From positions 1 through 64,000 of the forward strand of contig CALCJM010000064.1 in the NCBI GenBank assembly GCA_937967505.1: a DNA stretch of 64,000 nt, given 5' to 3'. Both the position numbers and the translations under genes were made by a program. Of the stretch, positions 39,922 to 50,751 are shown piece after piece. This stretch comes from an uncultured Pirellulaceae bacterium. Its GTDB lineage: Bacteria; Planctomycetota; Planctomycetia; Pirellulales; Pirellulaceae. How positions within the stretch are numbered: the stretch's first letter is position 1; the number at the start of each line of letters is the position of its first letter. The notes beneath the pieces were generated by a model. The model made no database searches, was not told the origin of the DNA, and was given only the letters and a program-made list of their open reading frames with translations.

Positions 39922-39963
39922 CAGGTGGTAACTTGCAGGTGGTAACTTGCAGGTGATAAATTG
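39922..39963. repeat. Three tandem copies of a 14-bp unit (CAGGTGGTAACTTG)
   Basis: caggtggtaacttg x2 followed by caggtgataaattg, in the selB-selA intergenic region. Confidence 0.9.
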
Positions 39964-40012
39964 CAAACGACAATCGACAGCTGACGACCGACCGGCCCCC
40001 AATGCGATCAGG

Positions 40013-41971
40013 CTATTGAACACCTGGATCCACCAGCACGCGTTTGTCTCCTACTCGCCGGGTGAATTCGATTCGGTCAAGAAATTCACATAACGGCACC
40101 GAGTATTTTCTGGAAACACCCAGCACCTGACGAATGTCGCTGATGGTTAAACCGTCGGTGTCGGCAATGGCATCGATTAATTGTTGTTTTACTTTTGCCA
40201 TTGTTTCAGCATGAATGTGAAAGCCGTCCGGGTCCAACCGGACCATGTCTCCATTTTCGCATGCCATCGACAATAGTTCAGCGACGGAGTCTTTATTCTT
40301 TGTTGCGGCCTGTTGCAGTTTTTTGATCGTCGGGCCTTCCAATCCGCTAGATTTTACTTGTCCGATCAAAGATTCCAACAGTACCTTCTGTCCCTTGGAA
40401 AGTTTGGGGCCGCGCCCGGCCAGTCCGATCGAATTGACATTGGCCGTGATCTTTTTTTCCTTTTTCAATTGATCCACCGCTGCGGCCAATACCTCCGGAG
40501 AGTCCAGATACTGAAAACTGGCCTCCAGTACATTTCTGGGATGAGTGAATCGCAAGGGGTACTGGTCGTGCAGTGCGGACAGTTTGGCGATGATTCGGTC
40601 GGCCACTTGGTTCAAGCGGTCGCGATGCACCTCGAGATTCCTAGACTGGCTTAATCGCAACTGCAGTAGCGTACCGTCGTCGATCAGTTTGGCCACCATG
40701 CCGCCGCCTGCGGGGACACCGGCAATACGCGGCAGATCACTTTCCTCCCACTGCCGTCGGTCGGATCCACCGGGGGCTTGCGAGAGGTAAATCGCCGACG
40801 ACGCCCGAGTGGCGGCATCGGTGCTGGTCAATGCGGTGACGTGTTTCAGGTCAACGGCGTCCGGTTTCTTCAGCAGTACCGGGTTGGGGTGCAGGATCCG
40901 TCCCCCGCCGATTGTCATCACGGGGGATTCCGAACGCAGGATAAATGGCTGGTTATAGACCGCGACCGCCTCTTCATGCAGATACAACTGTGCAAAAGCG
41001 CGGCCGCCCGGTTCGGCAACAGCTTCACCTGAAGCGTTCAACAGCCGGACATTCGCCAGAATCTCGGCTGTTCCAATATGAAAACGTACCTTCGAGCGAT
41101 CTTTTAACGGTCGTTTAAGATCACTCAACAACTGAATCTCGACCAACACCATCGACGAAGGGCGCAGGAAACCGGTCGCCGTCAATTCGTGCCCGCGACC
41201 AATTTTCTGGTGATGGATCCCTGCCAGATTAATCGCAGCGCGCTGCCCGCGGTGAACGGTCTGCGCGGTGGAATCATGGTTCTGAATTCCACGTATACGC
41301 ACGTCAATGTTGCCGGGCTGAAGCTGAACCTGATCGCCAACGGCGATTTGGCCGCTGGCGACGCTGCCGGTTACCACCGTGCCGTGACCTTCGATCGTAA
41401 ACGTGCGATCGACTGCCATTCGGAAGGGGGCCTGTAGCGCCAATGTGCGGTCAGCGGCCGCTTGCCGGCAACAATCGATAATGGCCGATTTCAGTTGGTC
41501 GATTCCCTCACCGGTTTTGCTGCTGCAACGCACGATAGTAGCACCCTCCAGAAACGATCCGGCCACGCGCGAGCGGATTTCGTCCTCCACCAACTCCAGC
41601 CACTCATCCTCCACCAGATCGCATTTGGTCAGCGCAATCACGCCGGCCGGCAGTTTTAGCATCCGCAAAATATCAAGGTGCTCGATGGTCTGCTGTTTGA
41701 CCGAATCGTCAGCCGCCACCACCAGCATCGCCAGGTCCATCCCGGTAGCACCTGAGAGCATCTGGCGGACAAATTTTTCATGGCCCGGCACATCCACGAC
41801 ACCAATTTTCCATGGGGCGAGGTCGAGAAAAGCATACCCCGGCTCGATCGTGATGCCACGTTTCTTCTCTTCGGGCAATCGATCTGTCGCCGTGCCGGTA
41901 AGCGCTTCTATCAGTGACGTCTTGCCGTGGTCAATATGTCCGGCAGTACCCAAAATCAAATCGTGATGCAT
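40013..41971 (-). CDS. selB: Selenocysteine-specific translation elongation factor
   Basis: MHHDLILGTAGHIDHGKTSLIEALTGTATDRLPEEKKRGITIEPGYAFLDL, DVPGHEKFVRQML, C-terminal winged-helix region; GTPase start at 41971. Confidence 0.95.
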   Translation of the reverse strand: MHHDLILGTAGHIDHGKTSLIEALTGTATDRLPEEKKRGITIEPGYAFLDLAPWKIGVVDVPGHEKFVRQMLSGATGMDLAMLVVAADDSVKQQTIEHLDILRMLKLPAGVIALTKCDLVEDEWLELVEDEIRSRVAGSFLEGATIVRCSSKTGEGIDQLKSAIIDCCRQAAADRTLALQAPFRMAVDRTFTIEGHGTVVTGSVASGQIAVGDQVQLQPGNIDVRIRGIQNHDSTAQTVHRGQRAAINLAGIHHQKIGRGHELTATGFLRPSSMVLVEIQLLSDLKRPLKDRSKVRFHIGTAEILANVRLLNASGEAVAEPGGRAFAQLYLHEEAVAVYNQPFILRSESPVMTIGGGRILHPNPVLLKKPDAVDLKHVTALTSTDAATRASSAIYLSQAPGGSDRRQWEESDLPRIAGVPAGGGMVAKLIDDGTLLQLRLSQSRNLEVHRDRLNQVADRIIAKLSALHDQYPLRFTHPRNVLEASFQYLDSPEVLAAAVDQLKKEKKITANVNSIGLAGRGPKLSKGQKVLLESLIGQVKSSGLEGPTIKKLQQAATKNKDSVAELLSMACENGDMVRLDPDGFHIHAETMAKVKQQLIDAIADTDGLTISDIRQVLGVSRKYSVPLCEFLDRIEFTRRVGDKRVLVDPGVQ

Positions 41972-42021
41972 GCCTTCGATTATAGCAGAGATCCAGAGTA
42001 TTACGACGAGCCAACCAGCTA

Positions 42022-42124
42022 AGGCGCTTGGCAGTTGGGGATTTACCATCCGATGGCGACGCTGCCAGCGTCGGAACGAAGCTGGCAGCATCGCAAACGA
42101 TAAGCTTTCAACTGCCAATCGCCT
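42022..42124. repeat. 103-bp palindromic element, copy A
   Basis: AGGCGCTTGGCAGTTGGGGATTTACCATCCGATGGCGACGCTGCCAGCGTCGGAACGAAGCTGGCAGCATCGCAAACGATAAGCTTTCAACTGCCAATCGCCT; three related copies elsewhere. Confidence 0.93.
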
Positions 42125-42388
42125 AACATGCCAACAGTTGACCGTCGCGCAGCTAAACGTCAAAGCTTGCCTGCTGTGATCAACGACGCCTAACCACGCA
42201 CATGCTGTCCCGCTGATTGGGACGACCAGAGCCAAATCGCGCTAGATCAGACTAGGTCAAACCCAACCACTGATGGGCAACTTAATGGGCCGGGCAGCGG
42301 GGGCACGACATGTGGCATAAGGCGAAATTTACAGTGACGACTGATGGTGCCAATGGCTTCAGTGTGCGACCTACGGCGATTTCCCAGC

Positions 42389-43558
42389 CTATCGCCAGAT
42401 TGTTTTGGAGGGGTTCGGAGGCAACACAACCTGTTCGGGAGTTTTGCTATCTCCAGCCGACAAACCAGGAACGTCAATTGACTGCCGGCTGGCGGCGACC
42501 CGACGACTTGACTGTCCCGTCTTCATCTGTTTTGCGTACCAGCCCTGATTGATGGGTAGGTTGGCGACTGATACTGCCGGGCTGCCAGATTTTTCTCCCA
42601 AACTCGTGCCGGCCAATCGCCTCTCGGGAGCCACGAACCGTTCGTCCTCGCCACGTTGGTAGGATTCTGTAGTGCCGGCGGCAGTGCGGCCGGGGTTGGT
42701 CGGCTTGGCTGCCAACATGGGGCCTTGAGCACGGTCGGGCTGTTCGCCTGCATCACCTGAACGCAGCCAGTCCATCCACGCCAGTTGTAGTTCGGAAAGG
42801 TCGCGATAGCCAAAATGTTGCTCGGTCGCCCGATCCCACGCCACCAGTTCAAAACCTCTGCGTTCGGCGTTCATGCCTGTCGTCAAGTATTCCAGGAAGT
42901 GCCGACGGCCTTTCTGCTGAATCAAAAACTTCGCCAGACTATAACCTTGCGCGTACAGCGGCAGGATGTCATGCGGATAGTTTCGCATCGTGAACATGCG
43001 ATTGAACGGAATCCCGCGCGAAGGCGTTCCTCCCAGAAAACTAATCAACATATTGTGATTCTTTGTGCGTTCGCTGATGTGTTCGACCGTGGTGCAGGCC
43101 CCTTCATCAGCCCACCTTGGTAACGGGCGACCAAAATGAGTGGCAAAAATAGTGTGCGTCACCTCGTGTGGCAGCACGGCATCGAGCAACCTTTCGGGGG
43201 GGCCAAAGATCTTCATCTGCCACCCGGTCGGATAACCGCGACTGGCTTGTGGGGGCGTCATGAAGGCAAAACTGGTCTCGCCACCGGCATGCATGCCAAT
43301 CTCAACGGTAATTGGGCAGCGCTCTTGCCATGGCTTGATCTCGTACCCCAGCCACTCCATCGACAACTCCCGCCGATAGCGCTCGGCTGCCTCTGCAATC
43401 CTTCGTGCAAACCCGCGATCCTCGGCGTAGACGACAAAATTCTCCGACGCCACCGGAACCATTGTCTGCAACGCCAACGCCCCACTGCACTGAAAAACCG
43501 TGGCCGTAACAGCACACACTGCCAACGAAATCCGACATAGTTGCATTGAAAATCGCAT
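42389..43558 (-). CDS. Secreted gluzincin-like metalloprotease (HEVTH...)
   Basis: Signal peptide from MRFSMQLCRISLAVCAV; LPHEVTHTIFATHFGRPLPRWADEGACTTVEH HExxH...E motif. Confidence 0.75.
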   Translation of the reverse strand: MRFSMQLCRISLAVCAVTATVFQCSGALALQTMVPVASENFVVYAEDRGFARRIAEAAERYRRELSMEWLGYEIKPWQERCPITVEIGMHAGGETSFAFMTPPQASRGYPTGWQMKIFGPPERLLDAVLPHEVTHTIFATHFGRPLPRWADEGACTTVEHISERTKNHNMLISFLGGTPSRGIPFNRMFTMRNYPHDILPLYAQGYSLAKFLIQQKGRRHFLEYLTTGMNAERRGFELVAWDRATEQHFGYRDLSELQLAWMDWLRSGDAGEQPDRAQGPMLAAKPTNPGRTAAGTTESYQRGEDERFVAPERRLAGTSLGEKSGSPAVSVANLPINQGWYAKQMKTGQSSRRVAASRQSIDVPGLSAGDSKTPEQVVLPPNPSKTIWR

Positions 43559-44020
43559 GATGAATCCTTCCGTGGATTGTGTTGGGCCACAACGCATACA
43601 ACGCTTGGGTCGCGCTGAAAGGCAGGGCGCGGCAGCCGTCCTAGCTGCCAGTCTTGCGGATGTACGGTCAGCAGTTGCTGTGCTCCGCCAGTCGGCTACG
43701 TACGTCACCAACCGTTCAGAGGTTCATCCCAAAATGGTTTGCGGAATAATTTCTCTGGCGTTTAAAACTTATCTCATTTACCCCTGATAACAAAGGTGAA
43801 TTCACGCCCCGCTTCCGCGGCACGACTGCTAGCGGGTGGGGGGCGCTTCCGATCTTCAACCTCAGTCCATCGGGAGGGTGTGATGAAATTGGTGTCCATG
43901 GTTTCACATCAATTACACGCTGTCACGTTGGTGGTCGTCTTTCTCCTGGTTCAACGGCTCCCTGATCGCGTTTTGTACGCTGAACACTGGCCGAACTAAT
44001 CGTGAATCATGTGACGGGGG

Positions 44021-44473
44021 CTATTGCGTGTATGTCAATGCATAGATGTTGCCATCGTCCTGAATGACCACCCAACCATGGCGACCAAAAAACGCCTGCG
44101 AATCGTACTTGGTCAATTGGGTAAATGTACTTTCAGCCAACCACCACCGGGGCTGTGACGGCGGTGCATCATAGTTTGGTGAATCAATCGGCGGAGTTTT
44201 CATACCAGCCTTCCATTTTGCCACGTCATCAGGCGAGACTTTCATCCAGACAAAAGAGCGAAAGTCGGCAGGTCCCAGCTGTCCATCACCAAACTGAAGC
44301 TCGATCAAGTGGGCATCAGCGATGGTTGAAGGCAAAGGCGTATTGGATTCAACGACGCGCGAAACCCCGGCAATGCGTTCGGCAACCGTGCCGGTAATTT
44401 CGTGTGCTTGGTTTTGAGTGCCGCCACACCCGGAGACCACGGCCAACAACAGAAAAAAGATGAACTTTGCCAT
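44021..44473 (-). CDS. Putative lipoprotein
   Basis: MAKFIFFLLLAVVSGCGGTQ lipobox; no known domain. Confidence 0.65.
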   Translation of the reverse strand: MAKFIFFLLLAVVSGCGGTQNQAHEITGTVAERIAGVSRVVESNTPLPSTIADAHLIELQFGDGQLGPADFRSFVWMKVSPDDVAKWKAGMKTPPIDSPNYDAPPSQPRWWLAESTFTQLTKYDSQAFFGRHGWVVIQDDGNIYALTYTQ

Positions 44474-44761
44474 TAATCGAGTGCCCATCACGAAAGGTGT
44501 TGGTCTCATCGCTCTGAAGGGGGCACGTGAGTTTACAGCACGGTCGATCCAGGTAAAACGGACGCACGTCGCCAAACGATGACGGAATGACCTCCAAGGC
44601 ATTTTGGCGCAAAGTCTATATTTCATTTTTTACATTTCAAATTTCAGCAGTGAACCCGCCGCAGTACGCTTACTCGGCGGTTGACGGTTCTCGGCCATGT
44701 TCTAATTGATTGATCGAACGCATCAGCAGTTGTCGGTAGCCCTATCGTCGTAATTGGCGCG

Positions 44762-44793
44762 TAAAAAAAGCCGTCGCAGAGTCTCGACGGCTT
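44762..44793 (-). terminator. Intrinsic terminator of the HU-like gene
   Basis: AAGCCGTCG...CGACGGCTT stem adjacent to an A-tract on + (T-tract on -). Confidence 0.85.
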
Positions 44794-44833
44794 CCTGATT
44801 TTGTGCTTTTGCAAGGGGTTTGCACAAACAGGC

Positions 44834-45160
44834 TTAAATGGCCATGTCCTTGAGTCCTTTGAGAGGACGAATTTTTACAACGCGGCTGGCCGGCTTTGGC
44901 TTGGCCCAAACCATTTCGCCGGTACCCGGATTACGGACTTCGCGTTTTGGCATGGCAGGCTTGTCGCGCACAACAATTTTGCACAGGCCGGGGATCGTGA
45001 ACTGACCGCAGCCCTTTTTGTTGACGTTCTTTTCAATTTCTGCACTCAGAGCATCGAAGAAGCTGGCGACATCTTTTTTTGTCATGCCTGTAGCTTCGGC
45101 GAGGTTGTTCATGATCTCTGATTTCGTAGGTGCTTTCATTGCGGCAGCTTTTTTCGCCAT
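44834..45160 (-). CDS. HU family DNA-binding protein
   Basis: KSEIMNNLAEATGMTKKDVASFFDALSAEIEKNVNKKGCGQFTIPGLCKIVVRDKPAMPKREVRNPGTGEMVWAKPKPASRVVKIRPLKGLK. Confidence 0.92.
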   Translation of the reverse strand: MAKKAAAMKAPTKSEIMNNLAEATGMTKKDVASFFDALSAEIEKNVNKKGCGQFTIPGLCKIVVRDKPAMPKREVRNPGTGEMVWAKPKPASRVVKIRPLKGLKDMAI

Positions 45161-45768
45161 TGATATGTTCCTTTGAGAAAGTGTTTTATTGGTCGCATTT
45201 GCAAGGGTTTTACGCTCGACAACGCGAAAATTAGACAGCGTGCGACTAATTATTCAAGACAGTCTGGTCCCAAAACTCTCGCCAATCCTCCATTTTTGCC
45301 GAAAAAACACGCCAAAAACCCGATTGAAGCCGTCTAACTGCCGGTTTTTCCGGAAATTCGACGCATTTGCTAACCCGTACCCCTAAAAAACCGGGCGTTT
45401 TTGAAGGCGTGAACTCTCACGCACGTTGGCCCATATAGGCTCTCCAAGGCATCTCCAAACGTTCCTGCGCTACCAGCAGGGTACTTTGCGGGGTTAAGAC
45501 AACTTGTCGCAATCAAGCAGTGAGTCATGAGGGTGGCGGGAAATTTTCGCGATTAAATATCCGCGTCTTTCACAGGACATATAGACTATCGTTTAAGTAT
45601 GTTGACGCTCAATCAAAAGACGCATGCCCAAAGAAGGAAGCGTCGAATGTTGGGTTATGCCGATTCTGTTGAACGGTCGCCGCGCCGCAACGAACCTCTG
45701 AAGTGAGCGGGGCGCCAGCAGACGCCGCACCGGCCGATGCCGGGCGGCATTAGAATCAAGCAAAAAGG

Positions 45769-48120
45769 ATGGTAGTTGCAGTGACAAGGCTGACCAGACA
45801 ACCCGTTCAAATAACTCGATCGACCGCAAACGCGTTTGTGATGGCTGTGTGGGCGGCGTTGGTTTCAGTATTTTCCGGACAAAACGCTCGAGCGGTTCAG
45901 GATGTCTCCGAAAATCTTCGCGCGGTGCAGCAAAAGTACACCAGCGAGATCCGGCCGTTGCTGGAGACTCACTGCGGGGATTGCCACTGGGGTGACAACA
46001 CCGATGCCGATCTAAACCTAGAAAAATACGTGACCCTTGACCAGTTGCTGGAGGGACGCGACAAATGGCGCAAGGTCATGGTGCGAGTGGCGGCCAAAGA
46101 AATGCCGCCCGAGGACAGCACTCCCATCGCCGACGAAGACCACGCCAATGTCATGCAGTGGCTGGATAACTTGATGAATTCGGTGGACTGCACCGACATT
46201 AACCCGGGACGCGTTACCATTCGACGGCTCAACCGCACCGAGTATCGTAACTCTGTGCGGGACCTGACAGGCGTCGATTACAAACCGTCAGCGACGTTCC
46301 CGGGAGATGACGTCGGATACGGATTCGACAACATTGCCGACGTGCTGTCGTTGCCCCTGATTTTGATGGAAAAGTATCTTGCGGCAGCCGAGGCCATTTC
46401 GTTTCAGGCGATTAATGACCCGGACCAGCCCCGCCACATGAAAGGGCTTTCTCCCCAAGACTTCACACGTGATGGTGAAAATGTTGGTGGGCGTGGCGGG
46501 TACGTGCTCCAGGGCACCAACGGCACGCTGTCCGGTGTACTCAACTTCAAAGAAACTGGTACCTATCGCGTCTCCGTCCAGGTTGGCGGTGACCAGGCTG
46601 GCAGCGAACCGGTCAAACTGGCTATCGCACTGGACGGTCGCAAACGTCGTCAGTTCAAAACTCGCCGTAAGAGAGACAATCTCGAAACGGTAAAACTGGA
46701 ATACAAAATCAACAAACCCGCCGTTCGCAATCTGCAAATCCAATTCCTGAACGATTACTACAACGGCGAAACCAAACAGGACCGCAATCTGGCCGTAGGC
46801 TATGTCAACGTCGAAGGCCCGATCGGAAAAAAATCTCCCTCGCATAAAAAGATTATTTTCATCAGCCCGGAAAAAGCGTCTCAGGAGACTCCCGCGGCCA
46901 AGAAAATTTTGAAGCAATTTGCCTCCAAAGCCTACCGCAGACGCGTCACCAGTGAAGAGCTTCAACGTCTGATGGAGGTCTACCAGTTCGCACGCTCTGA
47001 GCGGATGGGATTCGATGCCGGCATTCGTTTCGCACTTCAGGCCGTGCTGGTTTCGCCGCACTTTCTGTTTAAGGTCGAAAAACCGGTGGCCAAAGGTCAG
47101 ACTCGTCACCTAGACGATTTTGAACTGGCCACCAACCTGTCCTATTTCATCTGGAGCACGATGCCGGATGACGAACTGTTCCGACTGGCGGCCAAAGGCA
47201 AACTGAGCGATCCCAAAATCTACCGGCAACAGGTCGCCCGCATGTTAAAGGACCGCAAATCGCTGGCGTTGGTACAGAACTTTGTCAGCCAATGGTTGCA
47301 TCTGCGGGCGCTGGACCGAATGGAACCTGATCCTGAACTGTTTCCCGGGGTCGATCGGCAATTGCGTCAGGACATGGCCACCGAAACAAAATTGCTGGTC
47401 GCGGATCTGATTCGCAAGGACGCGCCGCTAATGGAGTTGCTGAGTGTGCCCTACACTTTCATGAACGAGCGACTGGCCAAACACTACGGTGTAAAAAATA
47501 TCAAAGGGAACCGGTTCCAGAAAGTCACCGCCTCCAGTGACGAGCGCGTCGGATTGCTGACGCACGCCAGTATTCTGACATTGACATCCAATCCCAATCG
47601 CACATCTCCTGTGAAACGTGGTAAATGGATCATGGAAAACTTGTTGGGGGAAGAACCACCACCGCCCGATGCGGATGCCATGCAGCTGGATGACCAGTCA
47701 CAATTAACCGGGACGCTACGCCAGCGGATGGAGCAACATCGTGCCAATCCCGCGTGTGCGGTTTGCCACCGTGTGATGGATGAACTGGGGTTCGCGTTGG
47801 AACATTACGATCCGGTTGGTCGGTACAGAGAACGTGACGGCAATGACGAAATTGACCCGCGCGGCGTATTGCCCAACGGCACGCGCTTTCTTGGCCCGGG
47901 CGAATTACAGAAGACCATTCGCACTCAAATGCGAGATAAATTTGTCAGGTGTCTGACGGAAAAAATGTTGATTTATTCGCTGGGACGCGGCCTGGAATAC
48001 TACGACGATTGCACGATTGATCAAATCATGAGTAAAGTAAACAAAGCGGACTTCCGGTTTTCCGCGCTGGTCCATGCGATTACGCAGAGCAAACCATTTT
48101 TATCACGTACCCATAAATAG
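45769..48120 (+). CDS. DUF1592/DUF1588/DUF1587/DUF1585 planctomycete-type protein with cytochrome-c-like CxxCH motif
   Basis: LETHCGDCHWG, RLNRTEYRNSVRDLTGVDYKPSATFPGDDVGYGFDNIADVLSLPL, HPxxRxSPVKRGKWIMENLLGEEPPPP, HRANPACAVCHRVMDELGFALEHYDPVG. Confidence 0.94.
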   Translation: MVVAVTRLTRQPVQITRSTANAFVMAVWAALVSVFSGQNARAVQDVSENLRAVQQKYTSEIRPLLETHCGDCHWGDNTDADLNLEKYVTLDQLLEGRDKWRKVMVRVAAKEMPPEDSTPIADEDHANVMQWLDNLMNSVDCTDINPGRVTIRRLNRTEYRNSVRDLTGVDYKPSATFPGDDVGYGFDNIADVLSLPLILMEKYLAAAEAISFQAINDPDQPRHMKGLSPQDFTRDGENVGGRGGYVLQGTNGTLSGVLNFKETGTYRVSVQVGGDQAGSEPVKLAIALDGRKRRQFKTRRKRDNLETVKLEYKINKPAVRNLQIQFLNDYYNGETKQDRNLAVGYVNVEGPIGKKSPSHKKIIFISPEKASQETPAAKKILKQFASKAYRRRVTSEELQRLMEVYQFARSERMGFDAGIRFALQAVLVSPHFLFKVEKPVAKGQTRHLDDFELATNLSYFIWSTMPDDELFRLAAKGKLSDPKIYRQQVARMLKDRKSLALVQNFVSQWLHLRALDRMEPDPELFPGVDRQLRQDMATETKLLVADLIRKDAPLMELLSVPYTFMNERLAKHYGVKNIKGNRFQKVTASSDERVGLLTHASILTLTSNPNRTSPVKRGKWIMENLLGEEPPPPDADAMQLDDQSQLTGTLRQRMEQHRANPACAVCHRVMDELGFALEHYDPVGRYRERDGNDEIDPRGVLPNGTRFLGPGELQKTIRTQMRDKFVRCLTEKMLIYSLGRGLEYYDDCTIDQIMSKVNKADFRFSALVHAITQSKPFLSRTHK

Positions 48121-48218
48121 CCCCAACCTTGGCCGCCACTTCCGCCGCAAAATTAATGCCCCAATCCCCAGCCGTGGCTGTTGGCCCTCGTCGCATCCCA
48201 GAATAACGGAAACCCAAC

Positions 48219-49607
48219 ATGAAATCAGTTCAACCGATCTCCAGAAGAACGTTGTTACGAGGCATGGGCGTCGCGCTGGCTCTGCCTTGGATGGAGGCGA
48301 TGTCTCCCTCGACATCACTGATCACCAACATGGCGGCTGCCGCAAAACCCGTTGTCGGCGCTGGTCGGGCTCCGGTTCGCATGGCATTTTTATACGTTCC
48401 CAATGGAATGCACATGCCCGACTGGACTCCTGCGGGCAATAGTGAAACAGACTTCCAACTGAAACCGATCCTCAGACCGCTGAAGGATTTTCGCGACAAG
48501 CTGACAGTTCTCAGTGGTCTGTCGCTGGACGGCGCGTTTGCTCACGGAGATGGTGGCGGCGATCACGCTCGTTCGGTCGCGTCCTTTCTGACCGGGGCAC
48601 ACCCAAAAAAGACCCACGGCTCCGATATCCGCAACGGTATTTCTGTCGATCAGGTTGCCGCCGAAAGGATCGGCCACCTCACCCGGTTGAAATCACTGGA
48701 GCTGGGTGCCGAGGAAAGCTCAACCGGCGGACAATGCGACACGGGGTACAGCTGCCTGTACACTTCGAATATTTCGTGGCGGACCGAGCGCTCGCCATTG
48801 TCCAAAGAGGTTAATCCGGCCGCCGTATTCGAGCGTTTGTTTGGTGCCGAAAAGGGCGGTGGAGTTGACACCCGTTCAATGACGGCCAAGGCGCGTGGGA
48901 GGAAAAGTATTCTGGACTTCGTCAATCAGGAGGCCAAATCGCTGCACAACAACCTAGGCACACAGGACCGCCGAAAGTTGGACGAATACCTGTACGCGGT
49001 GCGCGACATCGAACGCCGGCTGGCGAATTCGGACAAACTGGACGCACCGGAAACAGATCTTGAATCGTTTCACCGCCCGGTCGGCGTTCCACAAAAGTTC
49101 GACGAACACATCAAACTGCTGATGGACATGATGGTCCTCGCATTTCAAACCGACTCGACACGCGTGGCAAGTTTTATGTTCGCCAACGCGGGCAGCAACC
49201 GCAGTTACCGCAACCTCTCAATCAGTGACGGGCATCATAATATCTCTCATCACGGCAACGCGCGGGAGAAACAGCAAAAGATCAGCAAGATCAACACCTT
49301 CCACGTAACGCTGCTGAAGCATTTCTTGGAGAGCCTCGATTCGGTCGATGAGGGGCATGGGTCGCTGTTGGACAACTGCATGGTCATGTACGGCAGCGGC
49401 ATCGCCGATGGCAACTCGCATAACCACAAAGACTTGCCGATCGCCCTGTTCGGAAACGGCGGCGGCACAATCAAGTCAGGGCGGCATATCCGCCTGCGAT
49501 CAGGAACACCGCTGACCAACCTGTACTGTTCGATGCTCGAGCGCGTCGGCGCACCGGTGAAGAAATTCTCCGACTCGAACGGCGTTATCAATGAACTGCG
49601 CGGTTAG
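48219..49607 (+). CDS. DUF1552 domain protein
   Basis: ISRRTLLRGMGVALALPWMEAM Tat-like leader; MAFLYVPNGMHMPDWTP, SFLTGAHPKKTHGSDIRNGISVDQVAAERIG, DGHHNISHHG. Confidence 0.94.
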   Translation: MKSVQPISRRTLLRGMGVALALPWMEAMSPSTSLITNMAAAAKPVVGAGRAPVRMAFLYVPNGMHMPDWTPAGNSETDFQLKPILRPLKDFRDKLTVLSGLSLDGAFAHGDGGGDHARSVASFLTGAHPKKTHGSDIRNGISVDQVAAERIGHLTRLKSLELGAEESSTGGQCDTGYSCLYTSNISWRTERSPLSKEVNPAAVFERLFGAEKGGGVDTRSMTAKARGRKSILDFVNQEAKSLHNNLGTQDRRKLDEYLYAVRDIERRLANSDKLDAPETDLESFHRPVGVPQKFDEHIKLLMDMMVLAFQTDSTRVASFMFANAGSNRSYRNLSISDGHHNISHHGNAREKQQKISKINTFHVTLLKHFLESLDSVDEGHGSLLDNCMVMYGSGIADGNSHNHKDLPIALFGNGGGTIKSGRHIRLRSGTPLTNLYCSMLERVGAPVKKFSDSNGVINELRG

Positions 49608-49887
49608 CCCGTTAGTGGCTTACCCATTGGCAATGGGGCGCCAGGGCACCACAGTTCGTCGCTTGACTCTGGTTTCTCGAACCGGACCAAACCGCTATCG
49701 GCTTTGCGAACGGCCTTCAACGCTCGTCACTTCGACAACAGCAAAAAATACAAAAACAACAACAAGGTTTTTTCGATATTGGTCGCGATTGCAAATGCTG
49801 ATCTGTTGTCCCCAAGCCCTCGTGCCCCACGCACCGGTTTTTACATTCCAATTAAAGTTGAGCATCTGCGAAAAGCCCTAGAGTACT

Positions 49888-50313
49888 TTAAACACCAGAA
49901 TCACGGCTTCGGGGGAGCCCTAAAAAAAGGTCAATCAGCAGTGCGGAAAATGTGCCGATGGCGCAGCACCACACGTCGGACCACACAAAAGAGTTCCCCA
50001 AGACAAAGCCAATTATTGGTTGCTGGCGTAGCCATAAAAGAAGAGGAGGGTTCCACAGCTGACCAAATTCCAAAGTCAATGTTATCGAAAGTGCGAAAAT
50101 AGCCAACATCACCCGTGATGCCCCCGACAGGAGCAACATTCCGGCAAAGTAGAACATGATTGGCCACAGCGTATCGCCGGCATAGGCAGCCAGGAAACCA
50201 GGCAGAGTTGACGGATCTGTACCCGAACGATGGGAACGAGCGAAAAGGCCAAGCGGAATCACGGTCGAGATCACGATCACCGCAAGGAATCTGCGTCGTG
50301 TTTCTTTTGACAT
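49888..50313 (-). CDS. DUF2809-like membrane protein
   Basis: AAYAGDTLWPIMFYFAGMLLL...TLEFGQLWNPPLLLWLRQQPIIGFVLGNSFVWSDVWCCAIG. Confidence 0.75.
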   Translation of the reverse strand: MSKETRRRFLAVIVISTVIPLGLFARSHRSGTDPSTLPGFLAAYAGDTLWPIMFYFAGMLLLSGASRVMLAIFALSITLTLEFGQLWNPPLLLWLRQQPIIGFVLGNSFVWSDVWCCAIGTFSALLIDLFLGLPRSRDSGV

Positions 50314-50648
50314 GCGAAGAGAACTGATGTGGAAACTTAGACTGAATGACGAATCGCGATCCTATCCGGGCATCCCCAAGACGACTTCGCAATTGGATTC
50401 AGGTAGACAACGCATCCTGATAAATCGAACGCCCACCTTTGCCACCGCCGGTGACTCGGCGAAGCCTCATGGTAGCCGATTGGGAAGAAGATTGCCAGCT
50501 TTTCCCGGCAACGTTTTGCATCAGCGGTGACCATGCCACGCTGCGCAGGCAATGAGGCCAGCATCGCCTTTCATATTGGCCGTCTTGGATCATCGTCGGC
50601 CCGCCACGCAGAGGCTTGTGAAGAAAGTTCAATGTTTGAGATTGGGTG

Positions 50649-50751
50649 TGGGGATTGGCAGTTGAAAGCTTACCGTTGACGATGCTGCCAGCTTCGCTCC
50701 GACGCTGGCAGCGTCGCCAACGGAAGGTAGATCCCTAACTGCCAGTCGCCT
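50649..50751. repeat. 103-bp palindromic element, copy B (inverted orientation)
   Basis: ...ATTGGCAGTTGAAAGCTTACCGTTGACGATGCTGCCAGCTTCGCTCCGACGCTGGCAGCGTCGCCAACGGAAGGTAGATCCCTAACTGCCAGTCGCCT. Confidence 0.93.

Noticed and set aside
39922-39963. Candidate CRISPR-like repeat
   Set aside because: 14-bp direct tandem repeat without spacers and no cas genes.
46288-47109. 273-aa minus-strand ORF inside the DUF1592 gene
   Set aside because: Antisense shadow ORF opposite a well-supported conserved CDS; no recognisable domain.
49704-50102. 132-aa plus-strand ORF overlapping the DUF2809-like gene
   Set aside because: Lys/Arg-rich translation with no family resemblance; the opposite strand gives a typical membrane protein.
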